NCBI GenBank assembly: GCA_027307165.1 | Contig: DAHUXM010000028.1 | Coordinates: forward strand, 1-64,000 | Length of the DNA stretch: 64,000 bases | Direction: 5' to 3' | From: Gemmatimonadota bacterium | GTDB taxonomy: Bacteria > Gemmatimonadota > Gemmatimonadetes > Gemmatimonadales > Gemmatimonadaceae | Shown here: piece after piece, positions 17,098 to 25,819 of the stretch | Layout: each line of letters opens with the position of its first letter | Numbering within the stretch: the stretch's first letter is position 1 | Notes under the pieces: model-generated | What the model was told of the DNA's origin: nothing | The model's database searches: none | The model's input: only the letters and a program-made list of their open reading frames with translations | Translations under genes and position numbers: made by a program

Positions 17098-18000
17098 TCA
17101 GCAAGCGCCCCGCTTGAACAGCATGACCGGCAGTGTGCGGGCCATGATCTTGAGATCCTCGAGCACTGACTGGCGCTCCAGGTATTCGAGATCGAACTCG
17201 ACCTTGGCGCGCACGTCGTCGATCGACGAGTCATACGCGCGGTTGATCTGGGCCCAGCCGGTGATGCCCGGACGCGCCTGCTGCCGCAGTGGGTACGACT
17301 CGATGTTCTGCCGCAGTTCGGCGAATATACTCGGGCGCTCTGGCCGCGGGCCGACGATGTTCATGTCGCCAAGCACCACGTTGATCAGCTGAGGAAGCTC
17401 ATCCAGACGCGTCTTGCGGAGGAAATCACCGACAGGTGTGACACGGGAATCGCCGGGTTTGGCCCACACCGCGCCTGTGCCCTGCTCTGCGTCCACACGC
17501 ATCGATCGAAACTTTATGATGCGAAACGCGCGACCGCCGACGTTATTGCGGCGCCGGTCAAAGACAGCGGTCGCGGCGCGGCGTCTGCGATCGATTCCCA
17601 CACGCGTCTGCACATAGAACACCGGACCAGCCGATGTGAGCTTGATGGCCAGCCCGATCAGCGCCATCACCGGCGCAAGTAGCACGAGCGAGACAAGCGC
17701 GATCACGACGTTCACCGCGCGATTCGCGAATTCCGAGCGTTGGTTGGGAATAACGTGAAGGTGGGTCGCGGAGGCAGGCTCGACGTCGACCGCGGGTACT
17801 GACGCCGCCGCAAAGCCAGTAGCCATCAGGCGAAAAAGGTCTGCCTCTGCCATTTGCGGAAGCGGCACCTCGCAATCGAGTACGCCATCACCGAGACTCG
17901 GCGCCCGCGAAATAATCCCCCGCGTCTTCGCGGCCGCGGGGAAGTCAAGAACGGTTGGGTCAGACTCCAACCGATCGATATCATGCTGATTCAATTCCAT
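17098..18000 (-). CDS. Polyprenyl-phosphate glycosyl-1-phosphate transferase (priming sugar transferase)
   Basis: 300 residues. About 90 N-terminal residues are of unknown role, then one membrane segment (VNVVIALVSLVLLAPVMALIGLAI), then the bacterial sugar-transferase domain: KFRSMRVDAE, RKTRLDELPQLINVVLGDM, NIVGPRPERP, RPGITGWAQINRAYD. It is a short monotopic form, lacking the four-helix N-terminus of WbaP. The enzyme starts repeat-unit synthesis by moving a sugar-1-phosphate to undecaprenyl phosphate. It lies 47 bases after the Wza-like gene and probably shares its sigma-54 promoter. Confidence 0.9.
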   Translation of the reverse strand: MELNQHDIDRLESDPTVLDFPAAAKTRGIISRAPSLGDGVLDCEVPLPQMAEADLFRLMATGFAAASVPAVDVEPASATHLHVIPNQRSEFANRAVNVVIALVSLVLLAPVMALIGLAIKLTSAGPVFYVQTRVGIDRRRRAATAVFDRRRNNVGGRAFRIIKFRSMRVDAEQGTGAVWAKPGDSRVTPVGDFLRKTRLDELPQLINVVLGDMNIVGPRPERPSIFAELRQNIESYPLRQQARPGITGWAQINRAYDSSIDDVRAKVEFDLEYLERQSVLEDLKIMARTLPVMLFKRGAC

Positions 18001-18047
18001 AAGCGATAATTCGCGTGACGAAAGGTGCTTCCGAGAGCTGACGACTA

Positions 18048-18698
18048 CTAACGTTTCAGATAAATCAGCAGAGAGATGATAGGAACCGAAACACCCAGTA
18101 CAGTCAGAGCTGTTCCCCAGATAGAGCTCGGCTTTTCACCGACCACCATCTCATCACCTGGAGCGATGTGCAACTGATCAAGAGTCATTCCAGAGGTGAG
18201 AGCACTTGCCACCTGTTCTCGACTGATTACCTCCTGACCGGACCGCCTGACCACTGTTCGGCTCAGATCGGCGTTTCCGGTTGGCCCTCCAGCTCTCATC
18301 ACCACGTCACTGAGCAACACGTCGCTCGGCATCGTATAAAACCCCGGCCGCCCAACCTGTCCCAGAATCGCAATCCGCACCAGTGGTGTCGCGTGAATCA
18401 CCGGATCCCGGATGAACTTGCCAATCTGTTGCGTCAGGTAGCTCTCGACGTTCGACCTCTTCACTCCGGTCATCGGGATGTCACCGATGTTCGGAAGGCG
18501 AAGGATAAGACCCTCCCTCACCACCACGGTGTCGCTGAATACCTGCGGTCCTTCGATCCTGAGAGCGATCCGGTCACCTACATGGAAGTCGTCCGGCTGG
18601 ACCTCTTGAGCCCGAGCGGTCACGGAAAGTGAGAGTAACAGGCCGGCCAACGCCGCAATTCCCTTGACTCCCCTGACACATCTTGAAACAGCGATCAT
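18048..18698 (-). CDS. Polysaccharide export protein (Wza/SLBB type)
   Basis: About 216 residues after the chosen start. A signal peptide (GIAALAGLLLSLSVTARA), the poly-export domain (DDFHVGDRIALRIEG, GLILRLPNIGDIPMTG, YLTQQIGKFIRDP), and an SLBB segment (VRIAILGQVGRPGFYTMP). It ends in a hydrophobic helix and YLKR, as in Wza-like proteins that cross the outer membrane. Start ATG 18698 follows GAGGA at good spacing; a longer frame to 18773 has no support. It forms the outer-membrane exit for the glycan with the Wzc-like protein encoded upstream. A sigma-54 promoter lies about 140 bases upstream. Confidence 0.85.
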   Translation of the reverse strand: MIAVSRCVRGVKGIAALAGLLLSLSVTARAQEVQPDDFHVGDRIALRIEGPQVFSDTVVVREGLILRLPNIGDIPMTGVKRSNVESYLTQQIGKFIRDPVIHATPLVRIAILGQVGRPGFYTMPSDVLLSDVVMRAGGPTGNADLSRTVVRRSGQEVISREQVASALTSGMTLDQLHIAPGDEMVVGEKPSSIWGTALTVLGVSVPIISLLIYLKR

Positions 18699-18758
18699 GC
18701 AGTCATCCTCAGTGGTAAGCAGCGATTGTGCCAGTTTCGAGCAGTCGGCCCCGATCAG

Positions 18759-18787
18759 GCTAAGTACTTGCACTACAAGAACTTAGC
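18759..18787. promoter_or_regulatory. Inverted repeat in the leader of the export gene
   Basis: GCTAAGTACTTG (18759-18770) and CAAGAACTTAGC (18776-18787) are complementary at 11 of 12 positions around CACTA. It lies between the sigma-54 promoter and the start codon on the minus strand, so it may be an operator or an RNA hairpin in the leader. Confidence 0.5.
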
Positions 18788-18839
18788 ACTTGTCAAAATT
18801 GTACGTCATTTCCCACCAATTACGATTCTGTAGTACATA

Positions 18840-18855
18840 TGCAACAGAGTGGCCA
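18840..18855 (-). promoter_or_regulatory. Sigma-54 promoter (-24/-12)
   Basis: Minus-strand TGGCCACTCTGTTGCA fits the consensus TGGCACG-N4-TTGCW, with GG and GC exactly 12 bases apart and a perfect TTGCA. It lies just past the stop of the GT gene and about 140 bases before the Wza-like start. Two sigma-54 activator genes are in the window, one only about 4 kb away. Confidence 0.65.
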
Positions 18856-18865
18856 CTTCGTGCGA

Positions 18866-20281
18866 TCAAAGCGCGCCAACTCTGGCACCAAGCGCCTCGA
18901 ACAGAATATCTGCCTGATGCTTCCGGGAGAAGCGCGCATGGTGGCCAATCGGCTCTGGATGCACTCCCGCCCGATGCTCCTTGAATCGCCTCTCAATTAT
19001 GGCGGCGATCCCAACAGCATCTCCAGACGAAGCAACATCCGCTCCAGTGCCCGCAAGCAGCATGGCAGTCGCACTCCCAGGCTCGGAGAGAGCGAGGATC
19101 CAGGCTGGGAATCTTACACACTCGAACGTCTTGGCGGGAATGGCGGCTATGTTGCTGCCCGACATCGTAACGAGCATGGTCGCGTCCGCCATGAAGGCAA
19201 GAGCGTCACGGTACGGTCGCGATGGACCCGTTTTCACGTAATCGGAGATGCCCTCGATCTCTGCAACCTCCCTGATCGGAAAGCCGCCGACCGCCTCGAG
19301 CTCGCCGATGAATTCGAGCGAAATATCATCCGGCGTCAGCGCATGCTTCCGGATAACTTCCGCCGCAGCCTGGAATAACGCGCGCGGATCACGGTCCAGA
19401 TACAGCGTTCCGACATGGGCGATCACGAAACGTCCCCCGCGCCGCTGCACCGGAAGCTCGTCTTCATCGGATCCGTTAGTCACGACGATTATGTCGTCTT
19501 CCCGCGTCGGGTAAGTAGCCGCCAGCTGCCTGCGCGCCACTTCAGTGTTCGCCACTATCAGACCGGCGCGTTTGACCGCCTTTCGCTCGTAACGCGCGGC
19601 GAGCCGCGTCCATGCTGGCGTAGCGATCCCTTCCGCCAACCGCTCGACGTGACGCCAAGGATCGCGCATGTCCATTACGAACGGAATCCTGTATCGCTCC
19701 GAGATTCGCCGCCCTGCGTCATGCGACATGAACGGCGGCCCGGAGGTGACGACCGCGCGATGTACCGCTGGATCGAAGATGGACGCGACAGCTTCGACGA
19801 CCCCATCGCCCCAGGCTCCTATTCGCGCAAAATCGAGCGCGGCCCAGTACGCACGCATCCATCCCCGCGGCGTATGCAACGCCCATCGCAGTTCGGCACG
19901 TGGGATGGAAGAGGGACGTTGCGGCGGCGCGGAAGTGAGCGCACCGGCGGACGGCGCGATTTGCGGTGTTGCGGCGCTTCGACGGCCTTTCACGGCCCGC
20001 CACACAGCGTCCTCGAAACGTTCAGCGCGCAATTTCGGTATCGGAACCGCGAACGCACGCACACCTGACGGCAAGGCGCGCGCTGCCTCACCCACATCGG
20101 CGTCGCGCACGTCACCACGCATGAACACGTCCAGCCCCCAGCCTCTTTCTGCAGCGAACTGGGCGAACTTTTCCCACCGCTTGGCGCCGACGGCGCGATC
20201 CGGTGGAAAGTGATAGCTGACAACGAGGAGACGCCGGTCACGCTGTGATCCGACGTCCTCGTTCTCGAACAAAGGCCTCAT
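18866..20281 (-). CDS. GT4-like glycosyltransferase
   Basis: 471 residues. The N-terminus (RLLVVSYHFPPDRAVGAKRW) matches the GT4 N-terminal glycine-loop type, and the C-terminal half has VTNGSDEDELP, IAHVGTLYLDRDPRALFQAA and a late acidic pair (PAKTFECVRFPAWILAL) in place of a textbook EX7E motif. It is probably a cytoplasmic nucleotide-sugar transferase. It starts 25 bases after the Wzc-like gene and is likely cotranscribed with it. The first 12 residues before RRLLVV are unusually acidic; an internal start was not supported. Confidence 0.75.
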   Translation of the reverse strand: MRPLFENEDVGSQRDRRLLVVSYHFPPDRAVGAKRWEKFAQFAAERGWGLDVFMRGDVRDADVGEAARALPSGVRAFAVPIPKLRAERFEDAVWRAVKGRRSAATPQIAPSAGALTSAPPQRPSSIPRAELRWALHTPRGWMRAYWAALDFARIGAWGDGVVEAVASIFDPAVHRAVVTSGPPFMSHDAGRRISERYRIPFVMDMRDPWRHVERLAEGIATPAWTRLAARYERKAVKRAGLIVANTEVARRQLAATYPTREDDIIVVTNGSDEDELPVQRRGGRFVIAHVGTLYLDRDPRALFQAAAEVIRKHALTPDDISLEFIGELEAVGGFPIREVAEIEGISDYVKTGPSRPYRDALAFMADATMLVTMSGSNIAAIPAKTFECVRFPAWILALSEPGSATAMLLAGTGADVASSGDAVGIAAIIERRFKEHRAGVHPEPIGHHARFSRKHQADILFEALGARVGAL

Positions 20282-20306
20282 CTCGATGTGACGGAACGCG
20301 GCGCGT

Positions 20307-22754
20307 TCAGCTCGACTGCTCCGGTGTTCCGGACTCGATCGCAGCTACCTCGTCTTTCAGCACACCGGAATCGCTATCAGAATCCGGTCCGTATCCATAC
20401 AGGTACGAATACTCCGAGTAGAGGTCGCTGGATGCAACGGCATTGACCACCGCGCCGAGTATGCGCACCGGCAGGCGCGCCATGAGTTTGAGCTTCGCCT
20501 TTGCGACGCGCCGGTCCGTATGAGCCGTACGCATCACGAGGAGAAGGTTGCGCGTCGCTACACTGAGCGCGTACGCATCGACACCCGCCGCGAGCGGCGC
20601 ACTGTCCACAATGATCACATCAAATTTGGAGCGCACCATGTTCAATAGTGCCGGAAGCCGCGCGGACGTTAGAAGTTCTGGTCCACGATGCCGGCGTGTT
20701 CCGGACGCGATCAGCGTGAGTGCGCCGTGTACCGGTACCTCGCGCATGACATGCGCCGCGTCCACCTCCCCGGACAGATAGTCCAGCAGGCCTGGTCGTC
20801 GCTCTATGCCGAAGATCGAGTGCAGCTTGCCGCGCCGAATGTCACCGTCGATGAGCAGCGTCCTGAATCCCGCCTCCGCGAAGGAGAGCGCGAGGTTGGA
20901 CGAGATCATCGACTTGCCGTCACCGACGCCGGGGCTGGAGACAGTGATCATTACCGGTGGGGCGTCGAACATGTGGTGCAGGTTCATTCGCAGCCCGCGG
21001 AATGCTTCCACGCTCTGAAGCACAGCGTCAGGATCATTGTCGCCTTCGCCTGGCTTCGGAACCGTCGGTATCGCGCCCATCACCTCGAGCTTCAGCTCGT
21101 CTGCTATCTGTTCCGGATATCTGAAACGATGATCGAGCATGTCGAATAGAAGGGCGATCACTACGCCCAGGCCGACTGCGCCCAGGAACCCTCCGCCAAC
21201 GAGCATCGCCTTGACGTTACGTTGCGCACTCGCGGCTGGTAGCGCAGGATCGAGGATCGATACGTCAGGCACGGTGCTGACGGCACCAAGCCGAGCCGTC
21301 TCGTAACGACTCTCGACGTTGTTGTACGCAGCCTCGGCGGTAGCCTGATCGCGCCGCAGCCGTCCCTCTTCGGTGGTACGCGCAGGAATCCCCTGGAGGG
21401 AAGCCGAATCAGCTTTGATGTCCGCGGCGACGCGGTTCTCGTTGCCGCGCAGGATATCGACCTGCGTTTGCATCAGGTCGGGAATGGTCTGTGTGCGAAG
21501 CGTGTGGACAGCGGCGGCCATGATCTTGACCGCAGGGAACGAATCAGTATAGATCCCACGCGCCGCGCGCAACTGCGATTCCTTCTCCACGAGATCCTTG
21601 AGTGCCGAGCTCAGCATCGGCGCGTTCTGGATCGCCGGTACCGCTGCGAGAACGTCGGGTGAGAAGTTCCCCTGACGTGCCTCTGGAATGAGAGCCTCGA
21701 TTGCCTCACGGCTGCGCTTGATCGTCTCGTACAGCGTCTGGTTCCTGTATAACTCGCTATTCAGCGCATCTGGCGGTGGTGTGACGCCAAGCGCAGCTGC
21801 AGCGGGAGACACCGACACTTCCGTCGGTTTCGTTATCACGCGTGAGCGAAATGCCTCGAGGGCGTTCTCGGCGTCATGAAGGCCCTGTTCCGCTGACGCG
21901 CGCTGCGCCTCGAGTATGGTCGCCTGAGTTGTGAGGCTCCGCGTGCGCAGCTCCGCTGCGGTAGCGAGGAACTGCTTCATCCACACGTTCAGCAGGTCAG
22001 CTGTTTGCCATTTGTCCGCACCTGTGAGCGTGAGTGTGAGGAAGTTGCTGTTCTCCTGCATCGCGACATCCAGTCGGTCGATCAGGCCAACTCCCACCGC
22101 GCGTGGTTGAAGAACGGTGAAGCGAACTGCCTGGTTGCCTTGTAGCGACGCGACCGTCGGCACCCACGCAAAGCCGACAGACTTACCGACCGAGTCGCCG
22201 AGCCTGCCGTGCTCGAAGATTCCTTTCTGTGCTTCGGCGAGCGAGTACGTGCCCTTGGTGGAGTCGGACCAGAGCGTATAGTCACCCGCCATTGTGCGCG
22301 GCGTGGGCTGAATTCCCTGTAGAGCGACAGAGTCGCGCCACGTCTTGCCCTTCACCCACAGGCGCTGGTCAGCGACGACGCGATCGACTACGGCAAAGCT
22401 GCGGATCAGTTGGACCCAGGATCCGTTAGGGAGAAGCTCGGGCGGACGATAGGCGCCGCTATTGTTACCGGTCCCGACGTCGGAGATCCAGAGCGCGCCG
22501 CGGGCTTCGTAGACCGGATCGATGAACCGTGTCGCCGCAACACCCACGGCCGTGCCGATCGCGGCGAGAATGATTATGAGCCACCGAAAACGTTTGATTG
22601 CCGCCCAGTATCGCCGAAGCTTGGCACCGCCATCGCCCTCATCTTCCTCGGGAAGCGGCTGAGGGGTCAGGTCGAGGGGCGCAATATCGGTCATTCCGGG
22701 AGAAACCGGAGCCGCATCCCGGAACGGGGCCGCGGGCACGATTGAGTTTTTCAT
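20307..22754 (-). CDS. Wzc-like chain-length regulator fused to bacterial tyrosine kinase
   Basis: 815 residues. An N-terminal Wzz domain with a membrane helix (FRWLIIILAAIGTAVGVAA), a long periplasmic coiled region (residues about 270-500), a second helix (MLVGGGFLGAVGLGVVIALL), then a CpsD-type kinase: Walker A SSPGVGDGKS near residue 610, A' LLIDGDIRRGK, Walker B VIIVDSAPL. The tail has a Tyr cluster (SDLYSEYSYLYGYG), the usual autophosphorylation site. It controls polymer length and export with the Wza-like protein. Walker A has Asp where most have Glu. It diverges from the sigma-54 activator gene, sharing a 216-base intergenic region. Confidence 0.9.
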   Translation of the reverse strand: MKNSIVPAAPFRDAAPVSPGMTDIAPLDLTPQPLPEEDEGDGGAKLRRYWAAIKRFRWLIIILAAIGTAVGVAATRFIDPVYEARGALWISDVGTGNNSGAYRPPELLPNGSWVQLIRSFAVVDRVVADQRLWVKGKTWRDSVALQGIQPTPRTMAGDYTLWSDSTKGTYSLAEAQKGIFEHGRLGDSVGKSVGFAWVPTVASLQGNQAVRFTVLQPRAVGVGLIDRLDVAMQENSNFLTLTLTGADKWQTADLLNVWMKQFLATAAELRTRSLTTQATILEAQRASAEQGLHDAENALEAFRSRVITKPTEVSVSPAAAALGVTPPPDALNSELYRNQTLYETIKRSREAIEALIPEARQGNFSPDVLAAVPAIQNAPMLSSALKDLVEKESQLRAARGIYTDSFPAVKIMAAAVHTLRTQTIPDLMQTQVDILRGNENRVAADIKADSASLQGIPARTTEEGRLRRDQATAEAAYNNVESRYETARLGAVSTVPDVSILDPALPAASAQRNVKAMLVGGGFLGAVGLGVVIALLFDMLDHRFRYPEQIADELKLEVMGAIPTVPKPGEGDNDPDAVLQSVEAFRGLRMNLHHMFDAPPVMITVSSPGVGDGKSMISSNLALSFAEAGFRTLLIDGDIRRGKLHSIFGIERRPGLLDYLSGEVDAAHVMREVPVHGALTLIASGTRRHRGPELLTSARLPALLNMVRSKFDVIIVDSAPLAAGVDAYALSVATRNLLLVMRTAHTDRRVAKAKLKLMARLPVRILGAVVNAVASSDLYSEYSYLYGYGPDSDSDSGVLKDEVAAIESGTPEQSS

Positions 22755-22994
22755 CTGCAGTGCCGAAAGATAGAGGTAGTTACGTGGCCGGAACAGCGTT
22801 GCGTCGCCGCAACGGTACGCGGGCCTGGATACAGTATCGGCACTCGGACGTTCGCTTTAAGTCGCGAATTCTCCCTTGTGCCTCTCAGCCGGAGAGCCAT
22901 ATTTGCAGGTGCGCACAGTTTGTAGCATGCACGCAACACCGTCCCCTTTCTACTGCGGCTCCCCAAGCACATGCGTTTTCCTGGGTCGGGTTTA

Positions 22995-24551
22995 ATGTCT
23001 GATGCCCTCAATGGTCAGCGGAGCGTCGATACGGACGCCATCGCCCTCGGCGCACGGGCCGACCTGAGGCTCCTGGTCGTCGAGTGCGACGATTCGCTCC
23101 GTGACGGATGCGTCGCTGTTCTCCGAGGCAATGGTTATACCGTTACCGGCAGTTCCCGTGGTGACGAGGCGCTTCGGCTGCTCCAGAAGCGGAAGTACGA
23201 CATCGTACTCGTAAACCTGTTCATGAGCGGGGTTTCCGGAATGAAGATTCTGGAGGCGGCTCGGGACGCCCACGCTGACTCTCTGGTCATCCTGATGACC
23301 GGGAACCCCAGCGTCGAGACGAACATCCGGGCGCTGGAAGCAGGAGCCTGGGAGTACCTCGCGATGCCGTTTACGGCCGAGCAGCTGCAGCTCGTGGTTG
23401 GCCGTGCTGCACACCGCGTGCTGGAAGGCCGCGGTGCTCCGGTGGTCGCTACCGGCGCCGCTGCGGTTGCGCCAGACGACGGCATGACGTCGTTGATAGG
23501 GATCTCGCCCGCGTTTTGCCGAGCGGTAGAGCTGGCGCGCAAGGTCGCCAAGACCAATGCATCGGTGATGATCAGCGGCGAGAGCGGCACTGGCAAGGAA
23601 GGCATCGCACAACTGATCCACAAACAGAGTCGCCGCGCAGGCAAGCGGTTTGTGGCGATCAATTGCGCCGCCCTTCCCGCGCAGCTGCTGGAATCGGAGA
23701 TGTTCGGCCACAAAAAGGGGTCATTCACCGGTGCCGACAGAGACAAGCCAGGCCTGCTTGAGGTTGCACATAACGGCTCGCTCTTTTTGGACGAATTGAC
23801 CGAAATGCCGTTGGCTCTCCAGGCCAAGCTGCTTCGTGTTATTCAGGACGGAGTGGTGCGACGCGTTGGCAGCGAGCAGGAGGACGCAACCGTCGACGTG
23901 CGCTTCATCTCGGCGACCAACCGTGACCCGAACGAGGCGGTCCGCACGCACGTGCTACGCGACGATCTTTTCTATCGGCTGCGCGTGGTGCCATTGCATC
24001 TGCCACCGCTACGGGAAAGGCCCGAGGACATCCCATTACTGGCGAACCATTTCCTGTGCCAGTACTGGCGCAGGCATCGCATATCGGATGGTGAGTGCCC
24101 CTCTCTGTCGGTGTCGGCGATTGATCTTCTCACATCGCTGCTTTGGCCGGGAAATGTCAGGGAGCTGCAGAATCTGATGGAGCATCTCGCGGTGTTGGCG
24201 GATGCTGGCTCTGTGATTGGGTCAGATGATTTGCCTGGCCGGAGCGACGCTGCGATTGCAAGCGCAGGTGCACGCGCGTGGCCACCGCAGCTGATGTCCG
24301 AGGCTTACCATCCCGCGAAGGAGGCGGTGCTGGCGCATTTCGAGAAGGAGTATTTGGCAACCCTCGTTGTGCGCGCCGAGCGCAACATGTCGCGGGCGGC
24401 GCGGCTGGCTGGCATTGACCGAACAACGCTGTACAGGCTCCTGGAGAAACACGGCGTAGCGCAGGGTATCGATATGAAGAAGAACGGCAATGAGGTGGCG
24501 TACGTACCTCCCGCCGACGCGCCCCCCTCGCGCGTGACGCAGGCCGACTAG
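22995..24551 (+). CDS. Sigma-54-dependent activator with a degenerate receiver domain
   Basis: About 518 residues: receiver (about 25-140), AAA+ (about 165-400) and Fis-type HTH (ERNMSRAARLAGIDRTTLYR). The AAA+ part is intact: GESGTGKE at 195-202, GSFTGADR for contact with sigma-54, LFLDELTEMP, and WPGNVRELQNL. The receiver is not: the phosphoacceptor is Asn74 (DIVLVNLFMSG), the acidic pair reads Glu30-Cys31, and the conserved Lys is Met124; Thr102 remains. It therefore cannot be phosphorylated in the usual way. It is divergent from the wzc-like gene, and a sigma-54 promoter sits before the export gene, so it is the likely EPS activator. The ATG at 22971 is an alternative start. Confidence 0.88.
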   Translation: MSDALNGQRSVDTDAIALGARADLRLLVVECDDSLRDGCVAVLRGNGYTVTGSSRGDEALRLLQKRKYDIVLVNLFMSGVSGMKILEAARDAHADSLVILMTGNPSVETNIRALEAGAWEYLAMPFTAEQLQLVVGRAAHRVLEGRGAPVVATGAAAVAPDDGMTSLIGISPAFCRAVELARKVAKTNASVMISGESGTGKEGIAQLIHKQSRRAGKRFVAINCAALPAQLLESEMFGHKKGSFTGADRDKPGLLEVAHNGSLFLDELTEMPLALQAKLLRVIQDGVVRRVGSEQEDATVDVRFISATNRDPNEAVRTHVLRDDLFYRLRVVPLHLPPLRERPEDIPLLANHFLCQYWRRHRISDGECPSLSVSAIDLLTSLLWPGNVRELQNLMEHLAVLADAGSVIGSDDLPGRSDAAIASAGARAWPPQLMSEAYHPAKEAVLAHFEKEYLATLVVRAERNMSRAARLAGIDRTTLYRLLEKHGVAQGIDMKKNGNEVAYVPPADAPPSRVTQAD

Positions 24552-24570
24552 CAGCGCAGCGGTTCTCCCT

Positions 24571-24891
24571 TTAACGTGTGGCGCTCGCGTAACTGGTGGT
24601 GCTTCCGCAATTACAATCCTTGAAACCCATCGAGTACTCTCGTTGACTGCAGGAACTCTCGCCAACGGCTGACGGCTGATCGCGGCGAGCTACTGCTCTC
24701 CTAAAGGCACATGCGTCGGTGCAAAACGCTGGGCAAAGTTTTCGGAAATACGTGCCGGCTGAGAGTTCGCTGTCGTAGCGTGTGATTAGTTCTGTGCGGC
24801 GACGCACGAACGCATCGCGTATGTTGTCGCTGCCGTGCGCTCGATCCAGGCGGCGGAGGCATTCGTTTCGACGGGCGCCGTCGCATGGGAC
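24571..24891. other. Gene-free stretch left of the dead IS
   Basis: Nothing recognisable on either strand. Short open frames here have no ribosome site or motif. Confidence 0.5.
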
Positions 24892-25680
24892 TTAAGAGTC
24901 GGTCCTAAAGCCTGACAGGTTTCCGTTGTTTTGGCTCACAGTGTGAAGAATAGTTGCGGGGATAGCTGTGAGTCGGGAACAACGGACGGGGGATTTCGAG
25001 CGGTACCGGACGAGTTATGGAGGGTCGTCCAGCCGCTCTTGCCACCGGAGAGAGGGAAACCGAAGGGCGGAAGGCCACCCGTGCCGGACGTGTGGCGTTG
25101 GCCGGGATTCTGTACCGGCTGAGGACGGGATGCCAGTGGCATGCTCTGCCGAGCGAGTTCAGCTTGGGCTCGACGTGCCACTTGCGACTGCAACACTGCA
25201 CAGCACTCGGAGTGTTCGCCGATGCCTTCTCCGCCATGCCCGAGCGATACGATCGGAAGCGTGGAATACAGTGGCAGTGGACGGCACTTGACGGTTTCAT
25301 TGCCAAGGCGCTAAAGCGGGAGACCAAGCGGGGCCGAACCCGACTGACAGAGCGAAAAGCGGGACGAAGCGTCGCATCCTGACCGACGCTCGACGCAGTC
25401 GTGCTGAGAGCCCCTCGCGGACCACGTCGACCCGAGCGTCTCTGCCTTGATAAAGGATACGACTATTCCGATTGCCTGCGGGCGGTGCGTGACAGGCACA
25501 CATCGTGCTTCTTATTCGCAAGAAGCGAAAGCGCGGTGAGCCGCCAATTATGCTTGATCCCATACACAAGGGCAAACCTCGTCGCAGGGTCATCGAGCGC
25601 GCCGGCAGTTGGCACAATTTGCCTGCGCTATCATTGGGCTGCAACAATCCGGTTAGCAGGTTTTTGGACTCGCTCTTAAT
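24892..25680 (+). mobile_element. Decayed IS5-family (IS427-like) insertion sequence
   Basis: The left end TTAAGAGTCGGTCCTAAAG (24892-24910) and right end TTTTTGGACTCGCTCTTAA (25662-25680) match as imperfect inverted repeats at about 14 of 19 positions. Both are bounded by TTAA, which may be part of the repeat or a target duplication. The 789-bp span is a normal size for a small IS5 element. The transposase inside is frameshifted, so the element is dead. Confidence 0.7.
24931..25680 (+). pseudogene. Frameshifted IS5-family transposase
   Basis: Family motifs occur in order but in three different frames. First frame: FRAVPDELWRVVQPLLPPER and GGRPPVPD. After a frame change near 25090: LAGILYRLRTGCQWHALP and ERYDRKRGIQWQWTALDG. 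A further change gives PNPTDRAKSGTKRRILTDAR (around 25330-25395), then LCLDKGYDYSD, and finally KGKPRRRVIERAGSWHN near 25570-25620. The catalytic DDE order is recognisable but no single protein can be made. It is an old insertion between the EPS regulator and wecB. Confidence 0.8.
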
Positions 25681-25819
25681 GTCGAACCCGGGTCGACGAG
25701 ACTTGGTGGAAGTGTTCAGATGAACCCGCGCGTGCACGTATCGACGACGTATGCCGCAGCAACGGAAAGCTGATGACGTTTTCGCGTTCGTACTTTGATA
25801 TACGCATGTGGGCTTCGGC

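Noticed and set aside
22755-22994. Sigma-54 site between the wzc-like and activator genes
   Set aside because: Several TGGC and TTGC words occur, but none with GG and GC 12 bases apart.
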